DNA of 45,329 nucleotides, from contig JAMPGV010000017.1 in assembly GCA_023663735.1 (NCBI GenBank), forward strand, positions 1 through 45,329, in the 5' to 3' direction. Position numbers and translations under genes: made by a program. The DNA comes from Muribaculum sp. (lineage in GTDB: Bacteria; Bacillota; Clostridia; Lachnospirales; Lachnospiraceae). Numbering within the stretch: position 1 is the stretch's first letter; every line of letters starts with the position of its first letter. Positions 36,501-45,122 of the stretch are shown here, piece after piece. The notes beneath the pieces were generated by a model. The model searched no databases, was not told the origin of the DNA, and was given only the letters and a program-made list of their open reading frames with translations.

Positions 36501-39500
36501 TTTCTGTCGGAAGCGAGGCGTTCTTGGGATGCCCGATTACCTCTCTGAATTTGACGGAGTTGGATAAAAGCGAGAAGAGCGTCACATGGGGAAGCGGCGT
36601 GTTTGAAAAGTGTACCGCGCTGCGGACGGTGACGCTTCCCGAAAACATGACAACGATCCCCGCAAATATGTTCAAAGATTGTACGGCGCTGACTACGCTG
36701 ACGCTGCCGGAAAAGTGTGCTTGTAAGACGATTTCCCAGCAGGCGTTTTCCGGCTGTAGTGCGCTGGTGACGGTCAATATTCCGGCCAAGGTGAGTACGA
36801 TCGGCTCGAAGGCTTTTGCGAATTGCAAGAGCTTGATTATGGTGACCATCCATCAGCAGGGCGAGCAGGGTGAGAGTACCATTTCGATCGCGGAAGACGC
36901 ATTTCCCGTCATGAAGCTGACCATGCGCGGATATGACGGAACGGTGGAAACTTATGCAGCCTTGAAGGGATATACCTTCCGAACCTTATTTACTACCAAT
37001 ACGGTAACGGTGGATGTCAAGAACAAGTCCTACGGTGAGGCTTCTGTCTCCAAAGAGACGGCGCGGGGCGGCGAGGTCATTGAAGTGACCGTGACTCCCA
37101 AAACGGGATACCGGCTGAAAGCTTCTTCATTCACATATAATGGAACCCCGATTACCAATCTGAAGACATCGACCAATAAGAGCCAGACCTTTACGTTCTT
37201 GATGCCGAATGAAGAGGTGTTGGTTATCGTGGAGTTTGAAAAAGACGAATCCTACGGGAAGCTGACAGCGGACTTTGAGCAGGTTCGGAATATGCCCTAT
37301 CTGTGGGATGCGGAAAATAAGACGCTCACCTTCGCTGAGGCGGGACTGGCGGCAAAACTGGTGGTGGAAGGTGAGAAATCCAACGGCGAGAAATCCAAGC
37401 CCGGCAGCTGGGAGCTTACCTATTCCAGCACCTCGTCCAAACTGGTTCGAGTCGATTCGGACGGCGTTGTCTATGCGCTGGGCAAGGGGAGCGCTAAGAT
37501 CATGGCAACGCTCAAATCGGATTCCTCACAGAAAGTGACGTTTACGGTGAATGTGCTGGAGGATCTTGAGATCGGCGGCATTGAACTGAAAGTTTACGGC
37601 TATGGCAACAAAGCTCATTCCAAGACCTACACCCCGGAGACGGGTGAGGAAGAGGAGGAAGAAGGGACGACCGATGCGGAGGACGCCTATTCCTATCCGG
37701 TTTTGGAGTATACCAAGTCCACGCTGCAGCAGGGGGAACAGAGTTTTACGGTGGAATTCACTGTCGAGAACAAAAAAACTTCCGGCGCTGCGGCATCCGG
37801 TATGGACTATTTTGCCAAATCCGAGTGGAAGTCCTCCAACACCGGAATGCTTACGGTGGATCAGGCGACGGTTTATAATAACAAAAATGTGGTGCGCGTC
37901 AAAAAAGGCGTCACGGGAGAAGCCTCCGTCTCCGTCACCGTAGGGAAGCAGAAACGAACCGTGATCGTCCGCGTGATTGATTCCACGCCCAAGCTGGTGC
38001 AGACGACGTTGACCTTAAATTCCAGAAGCACGGAACCTAAGGCCGCTTTTGAACTGCTTCCGGTTTATGAGTATGACGTGGTGCCGGGCAGCCTGCGGGT
38101 GGTTCAGGCGGTTAAGAAAGACGGGATGACCAATTATGAGCAGTGGGAGTATGCGGAAGTTTCCGATACGCATTCCGAAGAAGATAAGTATTACTTGAAG
38201 CTTACGGAGGCGGGCAAGACACAGATTGCCGCCAAGAACAATCAGACGTTTAAAGACATTTTCCTGCAGGGAAGCTGCAAGCGGGAAGATGATGACGAAG
38301 CGCAGATTTTCTATGTGCCGATCAAGAGCGTTGTATTGACGAACAAAGCATTGAAACCCAGCGTGAAATTCAGCGGGAAGATCAATCTTTTTTACAACGG
38401 CAAGGCAAGCACGGATGAACGCGGTTTCGTTACGTTCACGCAGAGCTTGAAAGATCTGACTGTGGCGCAATATCGTCTGCTGTCCGAGGAGAATTACAAG
38501 GCGGGCAGATACAAGGATCCGAACGATGAACCGCAGGACGACGCATTCGCCAATAATTTTGAAGTGAAGGACAATGCGCAGATTGTGCGGACCGGAAACG
38601 ATCTGGCCAAAGTGAAGAACAAGGCGGTCACAAGCGGTTATCTGGGCATTCTCTATGACGGATACGACGAATTCTGCTGGGTGAAGATCACCGTGCCGAC
38701 CAAGACGACGAAGCCCGCTTATGTCCTCTCCAAGACCAAGGCGACCGTGAGCGCCGGAAGCACATCCTATGTGATTGCGCTGAAACTGCTCGACAAGAAG
38801 ACGAAGAACGAGATTTCTTTGGAGAATCTGGATGAGGACAATGGCATCAGCATCAACTATTCTTCGTCCAAGACGACGACGGGGCTGTTCTATGATTTTG
38901 CCGAGGAGGCATCAGAAACCGGAAGCTGGTATAATGTTGAAGAGAACACGGTGAATTTGAGATTGGATACCGTGCAGAACGGAAAGGTCACTTTAAACGT
39001 CCAGATGGCGACTTGGAGCGAGCCGGTGTCCTATACCTTGAAAGTGAATGTCGTCAAAGGGAATCCGAAGGTCAAGGCCAAGTCATCGACGCTGACTTTA
39101 AATTTGTTGTCCTCCGGTTCAAGCACATCCACCCCGCTGACCGTCACGCCGGACGATGTGACGATTACGGGCATAGACGCGGTTTGTCTGTCTCCCAAGA
39201 GAAGCGGTGAGGAGGAGCCGGACGACGGTGGAATTACGCTAGACTATGAGAGTGAAAGCGGCAAATTGATTGCGTCGGGAGGCGAAGAGAAGGGCAAATA
39301 CCGCTTCCGCGTGACGCCCAAAGTCAAATATGCGAACGGCGACGAGGGAAACGGGACTCCCTTTACCGTCACCGTGAATGTGATTGAACAAAAGATGTCC
39401 ATGAAATTAAAGTCGTCCACGGTAACGTTGAACCGGCTCTATTGGAATCTCGACAAGCGGGAGATTGCGTACACCGTGCGAAACATGCCTGCGGAGGACA

Positions 39501-40459
39501 GTCTTGAAGCGGGAATGATTACCATGGAAGGCGTCAACGACGCTTCCAGAGCCGTGGCGGACGATATAGAATTCAGTTTAGATGAAGCAGGGGAAAGCAA
39601 GATCTATGTCAGGCTGAAATCCTCACAAGTGTCTTCCGGCACTTATAAATTCAAGTCGGCGGAGGGGCTGCAGACGGCGGGCGGCGCGGAGATCGCTCCG
39701 TTTACCGTCACCGTGAAGGTGATCGAGAAGGCGGCGAAAGTGTCGGCCAAGGCGAGCGGATCCATCAATATGCTGGATAAAACTTCGGCGATCAAATACA
39801 CGCTGTCCACAAGCAATGTGAAGATTACGCCGGATGAGAATAATGTGTTGGTGCGGGAGCTGAACACCACAGGCGGCAGAAACATTCCCTACACGGATGA
39901 TTCGGGCGAATACTTTTTGAAGCATTTTGAACGGTCTTTTGAGGTGGAGAAGGACAAGACGATCATTAAAATTGCGGCCTTGAAGGAAGAGGAGGCGGGG
40001 GACGACGAGGATCAAGACACCCTCACGGCGCCCACCTACAAGCTGCAGTTCGGTCTGGTCGTGGATGCGGAGAAGGGAACGGTGATCTGGAGCAAAGACG
40101 TCAATGTGAAACCCAAACAGACGCTTCCCAAGATTAAGACGGATGTGACGGAGACGACGCTGTATGCGGGCGCGACAAAATCCAGAAGGTCGCAGGAGCT
40201 GGTGTTGCATAAGACCACGGTGGGAGAGGCCGTGATCAGCGACGTCGTTTGGGGCAAGGGGAACTCCAGCGCCTTGAAGGAAGCGATAAAAATCGAAGGG
40301 TTTGATCCTGATTATCAGTCAGTGGTGATCACGCTGGTCAGACCGGATCTGCTCAAGCCCAATACCACGTACAATTTGAAGCTGGAAGCCCTGATCGACG
40401 GGCAGATGGCCAATACGGCGGGCGCTTCGTTCACGGTGAAGGTGAAAGTGGTCAATTAA
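33593..40459 (+). CDS. Secreted BspA-like leucine-rich-repeat and Ig-like protein, paralogue 2 (giant)
   Basis: 2288 residues from TTG at 33593, 8 bases after GGAGG; ATG at 33587 is only 2 bases from it and less likely. A signal peptide (RRMIAYILSVALVMGSGD) is present. Unlike paralogue 1 it has three LRR modules, the second and third opening with FEENDYF and all closing with Y[DN]GTV. The third is closest to the single module of paralogue 1. An Asp, Gln and Asn-rich insert (about 36216-36345) interrupts the third. The C-terminal half matches paralogue 1 module by module (for example NKALKPSVKFSGKINLFYN). No wall-anchor signal is seen. No stop or frameshift breaks the 6.9-kb frame. Confidence 0.85.
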   Translation: MSRLKYGRRMIAYILSVALVMGSGDAAVLANAADGASGSPAQADGSDIAGGQDGQETAGTADGEDYCTVSDGNLELKIEDIKEAAKEGKPVTITIPTKATSIPAGVLGMDALDDITTGIEIVIPEGSLLETIAPEAFANSAVTSLTISADVPLQSIGDRAFAGSKLTEIIFEADSASADAKAARIMALADEGSDGDGESGSGSPIDWGEYVFEDCDGLQTVILPENTTEITDGMFNGCLNLETIDIPESCTKVGVSAFEGCENLQTIDFPKNVTEIGDRALVDCKALQEVIIRQRGSGNETDEAGVLQEGVSSITLKENLFGWTQTVPDATTPDGTVSGNLTDPTETIILRGYNGTVKTYAQGKTYLQFETLFEENDYFIVDQAGRLQLRTDVELSGTISDAKLPNNAEKIPKGIFNESDESEYSFTALAIDVNQSRLGEIAEGAFENSAITSLELPEGVKELPLNAFKGSELQTITTRNLTAIRDSAFENCSALTGVLELPNIETIGQNAFADCAAEDGAKLEFVFGASLESIGQGAFQESGVSAVEFGDGTPKLEEISDQMFAGCTKLSAITIPESCTRIGNSAFMGCESLSEIAVPQNCSLIGDSAFQDCTSLAQVTIPEQPEQSEQSKVTVTIGDSAFAGCEKLKEIELPASVTAIGKRAFFGCGLTKVLIYQCADSEDGVSTIVLDTEESEDVFDQPTLTLYGYDGTVEQYVKDKNKLTIPDDPADKKYQYTFHTLFEENDYFRVDSKGVLHVKNETTFAEVTGTVELPHSAKRIPAGIFSNHAGITGLTVPEDSILNTIDEAAFTRSGIKSLVIPQNVKEIQDDTFRNAKIETVTFREGSLLERIGKDAFSGSSLKKLELPYTLVHSEGGQEEQDPDQNTGQDTVADQNPTQDHDMNQDSDQDTDHNSESTKKEKPIPIEIGDGAFDRCSSLETISLRAVKSIGASAFEGCDKLSTIQWGSSLVSVGSEAFLGCPITSLNLTELDKSEKSVTWGSGVFEKCTALRTVTLPENMTTIPANMFKDCTALTTLTLPEKCACKTISQQAFSGCSALVTVNIPAKVSTIGSKAFANCKSLIMVTIHQQGEQGESTISIAEDAFPVMKLTMRGYDGTVETYAALKGYTFRTLFTTNTVTVDVKNKSYGEASVSKETARGGEVIEVTVTPKTGYRLKASSFTYNGTPITNLKTSTNKSQTFTFLMPNEEVLVIVEFEKDESYGKLTADFEQVRNMPYLWDAENKTLTFAEAGLAAKLVVEGEKSNGEKSKPGSWELTYSSTSSKLVRVDSDGVVYALGKGSAKIMATLKSDSSQKVTFTVNVLEDLEIGGIELKVYGYGNKAHSKTYTPETGEEEEEEGTTDAEDAYSYPVLEYTKSTLQQGEQSFTVEFTVENKKTSGAAASGMDYFAKSEWKSSNTGMLTVDQATVYNNKNVVRVKKGVTGEASVSVTVGKQKRTVIVRVIDSTPKLVQTTLTLNSRSTEPKAAFELLPVYEYDVVPGSLRVVQAVKKDGMTNYEQWEYAEVSDTHSEEDKYYLKLTEAGKTQIAAKNNQTFKDIFLQGSCKREDDDEAQIFYVPIKSVVLTNKALKPSVKFSGKINLFYNGKASTDERGFVTFTQSLKDLTVAQYRLLSEENYKAGRYKDPNDEPQDDAFANNFEVKDNAQIVRTGNDLAKVKNKAVTSGYLGILYDGYDEFCWVKITVPTKTTKPAYVLSKTKATVSAGSTSYVIALKLLDKKTKNEISLENLDEDNGISINYSSSKTTTGLFYDFAEEASETGSWYNVEENTVNLRLDTVQNGKVTLNVQMATWSEPVSYTLKVNVVKGNPKVKAKSSTLTLNLLSSGSSTSTPLTVTPDDVTITGIDAVCLSPKRSGEEEPDDGGITLDYESESGKLIASGGEEKGKYRFRVTPKVKYANGDEGNGTPFTVTVNVIEQKMSMKLKSSTVTLNRLYWNLDKREIAYTVRNMPAEDSLEAGMITMEGVNDASRAVADDIEFSLDEAGESKIYVRLKSSQVSSGTYKFKSAEGLQTAGGAEIAPFTVTVKVIEKAAKVSAKASGSINMLDKTSAIKYTLSTSNVKITPDENNVLVRELNTTGGRNIPYTDDSGEYFLKHFERSFEVEKDKTIIKIAALKEEEAGDDEDQDTLTAPTYKLQFGLVVDAEKGTVIWSKDVNVKPKQTLPKIKTDVTETTLYAGATKSRRSQELVLHKTTVGEAVISDVVWGKGNSSALKEAIKIEGFDPDYQSVVITLVRPDLLKPNTTYNLKLEALIDGQMANTAGASFTVKVKVVN

Positions 40460-40513
40460 GCGCGCCTTAGAATCATGGGACAATGGCCGCAAAACGGCCG
40501 GAAAGGGCAGAAT

Positions 40514-41038
40514 ATGAAGATTCTTGTGGTTGTGGATATGCAGAAGGACTTTATTGACGGCGCGCTGGGTACCAAGGAGGCGCAGGCGATTGTCCCCAAG
40601 GTGGTGCAGAAGATCCGGGAGTTTGACGGGATGGTCGTCGCCACCAGAGACACGCACCAAAGCGATTACCTGACGACGCAGGAGGGCAGAAACCTCCCGG
40701 TGGAACATTGTATCGAAGGCACGGATGGCTGGCAGATTCATCCAAAGGTGGCGGCTCTGCTCACCGAGGAGCCGGTCAATAAGCCCGCTTTCGGGAGCGT
40801 GGAGTTGGGAGAGAGATTGCGGCAATTCGGGGAACGGGAGAAGATCGAGAGCATCACGCTGATCGGGTTATGTACTGACATTTGTGTCATTTCTAATGCG
40901 ATGATCTTAAAGGCGGCTCTCCCGGAGGTTCCCGTGATTGTGGACGCAGAGTGCTGTGCGGGTGTATCGCCGGAGAGCCATCTGCGGGCGCTGGAGGCGA
41001 TGAAAGTCTGCCAGATTCAGCTGGAGGAGGAAGCATAG
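40514..41038 (+). CDS. Isochorismatase-family cysteine hydrolase, nicotinamidase-like
   Basis: 174 residues, probably cytoplasmic. The expected triad is Asp8 (VVDMQKDF), Lys90 (NKPAFGS) and Cys124 (LCTDICVISNA). A metal site is suggested by Asp46 and His48 (RDTH) and His65 in EHCIEGTDGWQIHP, a pattern shared with nicotinamidases (PncA), which turn nicotinamide into nicotinate for NAD salvage. The start at 40514 follows GAAAGGG. A GGCCG/CGGCC hairpin without T-run (40485-40499) lies just upstream. It is directly followed by the HD-domain gene with no gap, so the two are co-transcribed. Confidence 0.82.
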   Translation: MKILVVVDMQKDFIDGALGTKEAQAIVPKVVQKIREFDGMVVATRDTHQSDYLTTQEGRNLPVEHCIEGTDGWQIHPKVAALLTEEPVNKPAFGSVELGERLRQFGEREKIESITLIGLCTDICVISNAMILKAALPEVPVIVDAECCAGVSPESHLRALEAMKVCQIQLEEEA

Positions 41039-41623
41039 ATGAGAACAAGCCGTTTGACCAGAGAGGAAGCGCTGGCGCTTCTGAAGAAATACAATCAGGA
41101 ACCCTTCCATATCCAACATGCGCTGACCGTGGAGGGTGTGATGCGCTGGTATGCGAGAGAGCTGGGATATGGGGACGAGGAGGAATACTGGGGCATCACG
41201 GGACTGCTCCACGATATCGACTTTGAACTCTATCCGGAGGAACATTGCGTGAAAGCGCCGGAACTTCTGCGGGACGGCGGCGTGGGGGAAGATATGATTA
41301 CTTCCGTCTGTTCCCACGGCTATGGGATCTGCTGTGATGTGGAGCCTGTCCATGAGATGGAGAAGGTGCTGTTTGCAGCGGACGAGCTGACGGGTCTGAT
41401 CTGGTCCGCCGCGTTGATGCGCCCCTCTAAGAGTGTGTCGGATATGGAGCTGAAAAGCCTGAAGAAAAAATTTAAGGACAAAAAGTTTGCGGCGGGCTGT
41501 TCCCGCGATATCATTTCAGACGGCGCGCAGCGTCTGGGCTGGGAGCTGGATGAACTTCTGGAGAAGACCATCCTCGCCATGCGGGACTGCGAGGCGCAAG
41601 TCGCCGCGGAATTGAATCGTTGA
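41039..41623 (+). CDS. HD-domain protein, predicted metal-dependent phosphohydrolase
   Basis: 194 residues. HIQHALTVEGVMRWYAREL holds the first metal histidine, and GLLHDIDFE gives the His58-Asp59 pair that names the family; SVCSHGYGICCDVEP and FAADELTGLI supply further conserved residues. These proteins usually cleave phosphate esters of nucleotides or related molecules; the substrate is unknown. The ATG follows the stop of the upstream gene directly, with GGAGGAAGC as ribosome site. Confidence 0.85.
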   Translation: MRTSRLTREEALALLKKYNQEPFHIQHALTVEGVMRWYARELGYGDEEEYWGITGLLHDIDFELYPEEHCVKAPELLRDGGVGEDMITSVCSHGYGICCDVEPVHEMEKVLFAADELTGLIWSAALMRPSKSVSDMELKSLKKKFKDKKFAAGCSRDIISDGAQRLGWELDELLEKTILAMRDCEAQVAAELNR

Positions 41624-41669
41624 ACGCATAACAGACAACTTTGCAGTACAACAATATTGTATACAGCAA

Positions 41670-43184
41670 TTACAGCATTTGCAGAAAGCGTCCGAAGGCT
41701 TTGCGTCCTTCGGGCGTATTTTTGTAGACTCCGGCGCAGGTCAGAACCTGTGCGAAGACTTTGCCGATCTCCTGTTGCAGGATGTCGTGCAGATTGTCCG
41801 GCGTGATCTCATAGCGGCCGATCCATTCTTCCACCCAGTCTGCATGTTTCTCAATATTAGGATGCTCCCGGATCTTCTGATGGTTCAGGATGGCGTCCTC
41901 CAGCTCCGTGATCTCCTGCTTGAGGCGGGCGGGGAGTACGGCCAGCCCCATGACTTCAATCAGCCCGATGTTTTCTTTTTTGATGTGATGGTACTGCGCG
42001 TGGGGATGGTAGAGTCCCATAGGGCATTCCGGCGTCGTGATATTGTTGCGAAGCACCAAATCCAGCTCAAACAGATCCCCGCGCATTCTGGCGATGGGGG
42101 TGACGGTATTGTGGGGCGTGCCGTCCGTGTAGGCATAAATCATGGCTTCCTCGTCCGTGTAGGAGCGCCAGCATTGCAGGATGTGATCCGCGGCGTTCGA
42201 TATGACATTTGTGTCATTTCCTTGCAGACGGATGACGGACATGGGCCATTTGACGATACCGGCGGTGAGATCCGGATACTCTTTTAAGGTAAAATAAGAT
42301 TCGTAGGGCGCTTTGGCCATGGGGAAGGTGTAATGTCCGCCCTGAAAATGGTCGTGGCTTAGAATCGACCCGCCCACAATGGGGAGGTCTGCGTTGGAAC
42401 CTGCCGTATAATGCGGGAACAGCCGCACAAAATCCAGCAGCTTGACAAACACGGCGCGGTCGATCTTCATGGGAATGTGTTTTTCGTTAAAAATAATACA
42501 GTGTTCGTTGTAGTACACATAGGGCGAGTATTGGAGGAAATAGGATTCTCCGGCGAGGGTGATGGGGATTACCCGGTGGTTCTGTCTGGCGGGATGGGTG
42601 AAAGTACCTGCGTAGCCCTCGTTTTCCCTACAGAGGAGACAGGCGGGGTAGCCCGACTTTTTGGCCTGTCCCGCCCGGGCGATATCCCGGGGATCCTTCT
42701 CGGGTTTGGACAGATTGATGGTGATGTCGATAGGGCCAAACTCCGTCTCTGCCACCCATTTTTCATCTCTGGCGATCCGGTCCGTTCGGATATAATTGGT
42801 GGCTTTGCTGAAACGGTAATAGAAATCCGTGGCTTCCTGCGGGGAGCGGGCGTAGGAAGCCCGAAATGCGGAGATGACAGCCGAAGGGGGCGGGGTCAGA
42901 AGCCCCATGATCTTGGTGTCGAACAGATCCCGCAGGGTGACGGTGTCCTCCTCCAGAATCCCCCGCTCGAGGGCGTACTGCGTCAGATCTTCTAAAATTT
43001 CATGCACGGGGCGGATGGTTTCCGCCGTGGGAGGATTCTGAGGTTCTTCATATTCGTCCAGCCGGAAGAGTTCCAACAGCCGGTTGATCGTGTAAGTCTT
43101 GTCGGCGGCCTCCACAAGGCCGTTTTGGATTCCGTAGGCGGTCAGTTCCGCAATCAAATTGTTGATGTGAGTTGTTTTGTCCAT
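41670..43184 (-). CDS. galT: UDP-glucose--hexose-1-phosphate uridylyltransferase, Firmicutes type
   Basis: Swaps UMP between UDP-glucose and galactose 1-phosphate in the Leloir pathway. 504 residues, the size of the Firmicutes GalT class, which is much longer than the E. coli type. Conserved parts include YPACLLCRENEGYAG, NHRVIPITLAGESYFLQYSP and the catalytic region GGSILSHDHFQGGHYTFPM. GGGGAGA lies upstream of the ATG. It is downstream of galK, separated by 152 bases that contain a foldback repeat. Confidence 0.95.
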   Translation of the reverse strand: MDKTTHINNLIAELTAYGIQNGLVEAADKTYTINRLLELFRLDEYEEPQNPPTAETIRPVHEILEDLTQYALERGILEEDTVTLRDLFDTKIMGLLTPPPSAVISAFRASYARSPQEATDFYYRFSKATNYIRTDRIARDEKWVAETEFGPIDITINLSKPEKDPRDIARAGQAKKSGYPACLLCRENEGYAGTFTHPARQNHRVIPITLAGESYFLQYSPYVYYNEHCIIFNEKHIPMKIDRAVFVKLLDFVRLFPHYTAGSNADLPIVGGSILSHDHFQGGHYTFPMAKAPYESYFTLKEYPDLTAGIVKWPMSVIRLQGNDTNVISNAADHILQCWRSYTDEEAMIYAYTDGTPHNTVTPIARMRGDLFELDLVLRNNITTPECPMGLYHPHAQYHHIKKENIGLIEVMGLAVLPARLKQEITELEDAILNHQKIREHPNIEKHADWVEEWIGRYEITPDNLHDILQQEIGKVFAQVLTCAGVYKNTPEGRKAFGRFLQML

Positions 43185-43215
43185 CGTTTTTGTCTCCCCG
43201 TTTTATGATTTTGAC

Positions 43216-43299
43216 TAGACGATTGCGAAACGATATTTTCTGGAATCCGAATTGTGCAGATTTGACCCTCTACGAAATGTAGTGTTTCGCAAACGCCTA
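43216..43299 (+). mobile_element. Short foldback element between galK and galT, with direct repeats at both sides
   Basis: 84 bases. Left end TAGACGATTGCGAAACG and right end TGTTTCGCAAACGCCTA are near-perfect inverted repeats. The interior keeps GGAATCCGAATTGTGCAGATT of the long copies but lacks the central stem. TGATTTTGAC occurs directly before (43206-43215) and after (43300-43309), like a target-site duplication. It encodes no protein. Confidence 0.8.
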
Positions 43300-43336
43300 T
43301 GATTTTGACGTCTGATTCCGATTCTCATTTCACATT

Positions 43337-44617
43337 TTACAGCACTTTCATGCCGCCGTATTTGCGGATTTGCAGGATTTTGCAGGAATCCGCGCCGAAC
43401 ACGGCGTCCATGGCGTCCTTATATTCCCGGACGGCGCTGTTTTGCACGAACGCCTGAATGGTTCCGGCGAATCCTCCCCCGTGGACGCGGCACACGCCGT
43501 TTTCCCGCAGGACAATCTCGCTGACGGCCAGAGCGACGGACATGTTCTGGGAGGCGACGTCATGATGGGTATAGACGTTTTGCAGATATTGGAAGGAGGA
43601 AGCCCCGGAGGCCTTGACTGTCTTCAAGAAAGCGGCGGTGTCTCCGCCCCGCAGAGCCTCCACTTGTGAGAGGACGCGCTTGTTTTCCTCGTAAAAGTGC
43701 AGGGCGCGCAGAACCGCCCGGTCTCCCAACGCCGCCCGGAGCTGGGGGAGATCCGCCAGCACTTTCTGTTCGGGGACTTCCGCCAGCACTTCCTTCCCGA
43801 ACATGGCGGCGACGGACTTCATCTCCGCAGGAATCGCCGCATAGTCGGCGGTGAGGTTCGCATGGGAGCCTTTGGTGTCTGTGATGCAAAGGCTGTAGCC
43901 CGCCTGTTCCAGATCGAAGTCCAGTTTCTCCACGGACGGGTTGGCGGCATCCGCAAAGTCGATATGAACCAGACTGCCCACGGAGCAGGCCATCTGATCC
44001 ATGAGTCCGCAGGGCTTCCCGAAATAAACGTTTTCCGCATATTGGCTGATGAGCGCAATCTCGATGGGGGAAACCTGCATTTGATTGTAGAGTCCCGAGA
44101 GAATCGTTCCCACAAGCACCTCAAAGGCGGCGGAGGAGGAAAGTCCCGCGCCGATCAGCACGTCGCTGGTGATATAGGCCTGAAAACCGCCGATGCGGAA
44201 ACCGTGCTGCTTCATGCCGGCCGCCACCCCTTTGATGAGCGCGGCGGTCGTCTCCTTCTCGGCCGCTGACGGTTCGAGGGACGTGGTGTCTATGGTGAGC
44301 AGCTCATATCCGTCGGATTGAATCCGGATCAGTCCGTCGTCAGTTGGCCGGACAATGGCGATGGCGTCTAAATTGATGCCGGCCGCCAGCACATGGCCGC
44401 GCTGGTGGTCCGTGTGGTTGCCGCAGATCTCGCTCCGGCCGGGGGCAGAATAAATGTCGGCTTCCCCTGCTCCGAACTGCCGGGTATAGTTCTCTATGGC
44501 CTGTAGATAGCGCTGCCTTTGGTAGGGAATGCGGCTTTGATCCACATAGATATCCGCAAGCAGGGCGTCATGCGCGCCTTCCGCAAACTGCCGTGTCAAA
44601 GTAGAAGTATGAGTCAT
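43337..44617 (-). CDS. galK: Galactokinase
   Basis: Phosphorylates galactose to galactose 1-phosphate, the entry of the Leloir pathway. 426 residues, a GHMP kinase. The sugar-binding signature is GRSEICGNHTDHQRGHVLAA, a variant of the common GRVNLIGEHTDY form. The ATP loop is VLIGAGLSSSAAFEVLVG, and the C-terminal GHMP motif is ENGVCRVHGGGFAGTIQAFV. CGGAGGTATCCC precedes the ATG. It is the first gene of a galK-galT unit. Confidence 0.95.
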   Translation of the reverse strand: MTHTSTLTRQFAEGAHDALLADIYVDQSRIPYQRQRYLQAIENYTRQFGAGEADIYSAPGRSEICGNHTDHQRGHVLAAGINLDAIAIVRPTDDGLIRIQSDGYELLTIDTTSLEPSAAEKETTAALIKGVAAGMKQHGFRIGGFQAYITSDVLIGAGLSSSAAFEVLVGTILSGLYNQMQVSPIEIALISQYAENVYFGKPCGLMDQMACSVGSLVHIDFADAANPSVEKLDFDLEQAGYSLCITDTKGSHANLTADYAAIPAEMKSVAAMFGKEVLAEVPEQKVLADLPQLRAALGDRAVLRALHFYEENKRVLSQVEALRGGDTAAFLKTVKASGASSFQYLQNVYTHHDVASQNMSVALAVSEIVLRENGVCRVHGGGFAGTIQAFVQNSAVREYKDAMDAVFGADSCKILQIRKYGGMKVL

Positions 44618-44663
44618 GGGATACCTCCGTTCTGCGCAATCGGTTACGCAATTTTATATACTT

Positions 44664-44692
44664 AACTTATAACAGTTTTGGCAAAAAGTCAA
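44664..44692 (-). promoter_or_regulatory. Probable galK promoter
   Basis: Minus-strand TTGACT (44687-44692) with TATAAG at 15 bases (44666-44671) or TAAGTT at 17 bases (44664-44669). The -35 is good, the -10 spacing is not ideal. The AT-rich stretch 44700-44800 upstream shows no clear feature. Confidence 0.45.
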
Positions 44693-44805
44693 TTAAAATG
44701 TATGAAGCACACAAAAATATTGACAACATCCACAAAAATTGATAAACTACAAACGATTAAAATGCGCAAAAAATTGCATAATATGACAAGAACGGAACCA
44801 TAAAT

Positions 44806-44871
44806 CAGGGCGATGAGTTGCGCAGATTGTACAATGACACTTTCCGAACTGTAGCGTTTTGCGATCGCCTA
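44806..44871 (+). mobile_element. Degenerate, internally deleted copy of the foldback element
   Basis: The end TAGCGTTTTGCGATCGCCTA matches the right end of the other copies, and GTTGCGCAGATTGTA matches their left interior. The left inverted repeat is eroded. It is followed by the 11-base spacer CTGCATATTTT, which also separates the two long copies. Confidence 0.6.
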
Positions 44872-44882
44872 CTGCATATTTT

Positions 44883-45110
44883 CAGACGTTTGCAAAGCTG
44901 CATTTTTCGGAATCCGAATTGTGTGAATGGTATATCCCATAAGCAGACCCTAGCGAAACGCCGGCACACAACGTAACTTCGTTACGATTGACGCTGTACT
45001 TTAGCGTCTTATGTGCCGCTGCGGTGAGGTTGGAGCGCAAGCGTGTCTGCGTTGGAATATACCATTTACACAATGACTCTTTGTAAATTAGAGAGTTTCG
45101 CAAACACCTA
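44883..45110 (+). mobile_element. Full foldback element, copy A
   Basis: 228 bases. Ends AGACGTTTGCAAAGC and GTTTCGCAAACACCTA are imperfect inverted repeats. Inside, TTGTGTGAATGGTATATCC pairs with GGAATATACCATTTACACAA, GCAGACCC with GTGTCTGC (one mismatch), CGGCAC with GTGCCG and GACGCT with AGCGTC. It has an extra small hairpin (CGTAAC-TTC-GTTACG, 44972-44986) that copy B lacks. Short reading frames across it are not credible genes. Confidence 0.8.
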
Positions 45111-45122
45111 ACTGCATATTTT

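Noticed and set aside
40485-40499. GGCCG-CAAAA-CGGCC hairpin as a terminator after the second BspA-like gene
   Set aside because: No T-run follows and the ribosome site of the next gene begins within a few bases, so termination here is unlikely.
44882-45103. 73-codon minus-strand frame in the foldback copy A
   Set aside because: It is confined to the repeat, is not kept open in copy B, and has no ribosome site.
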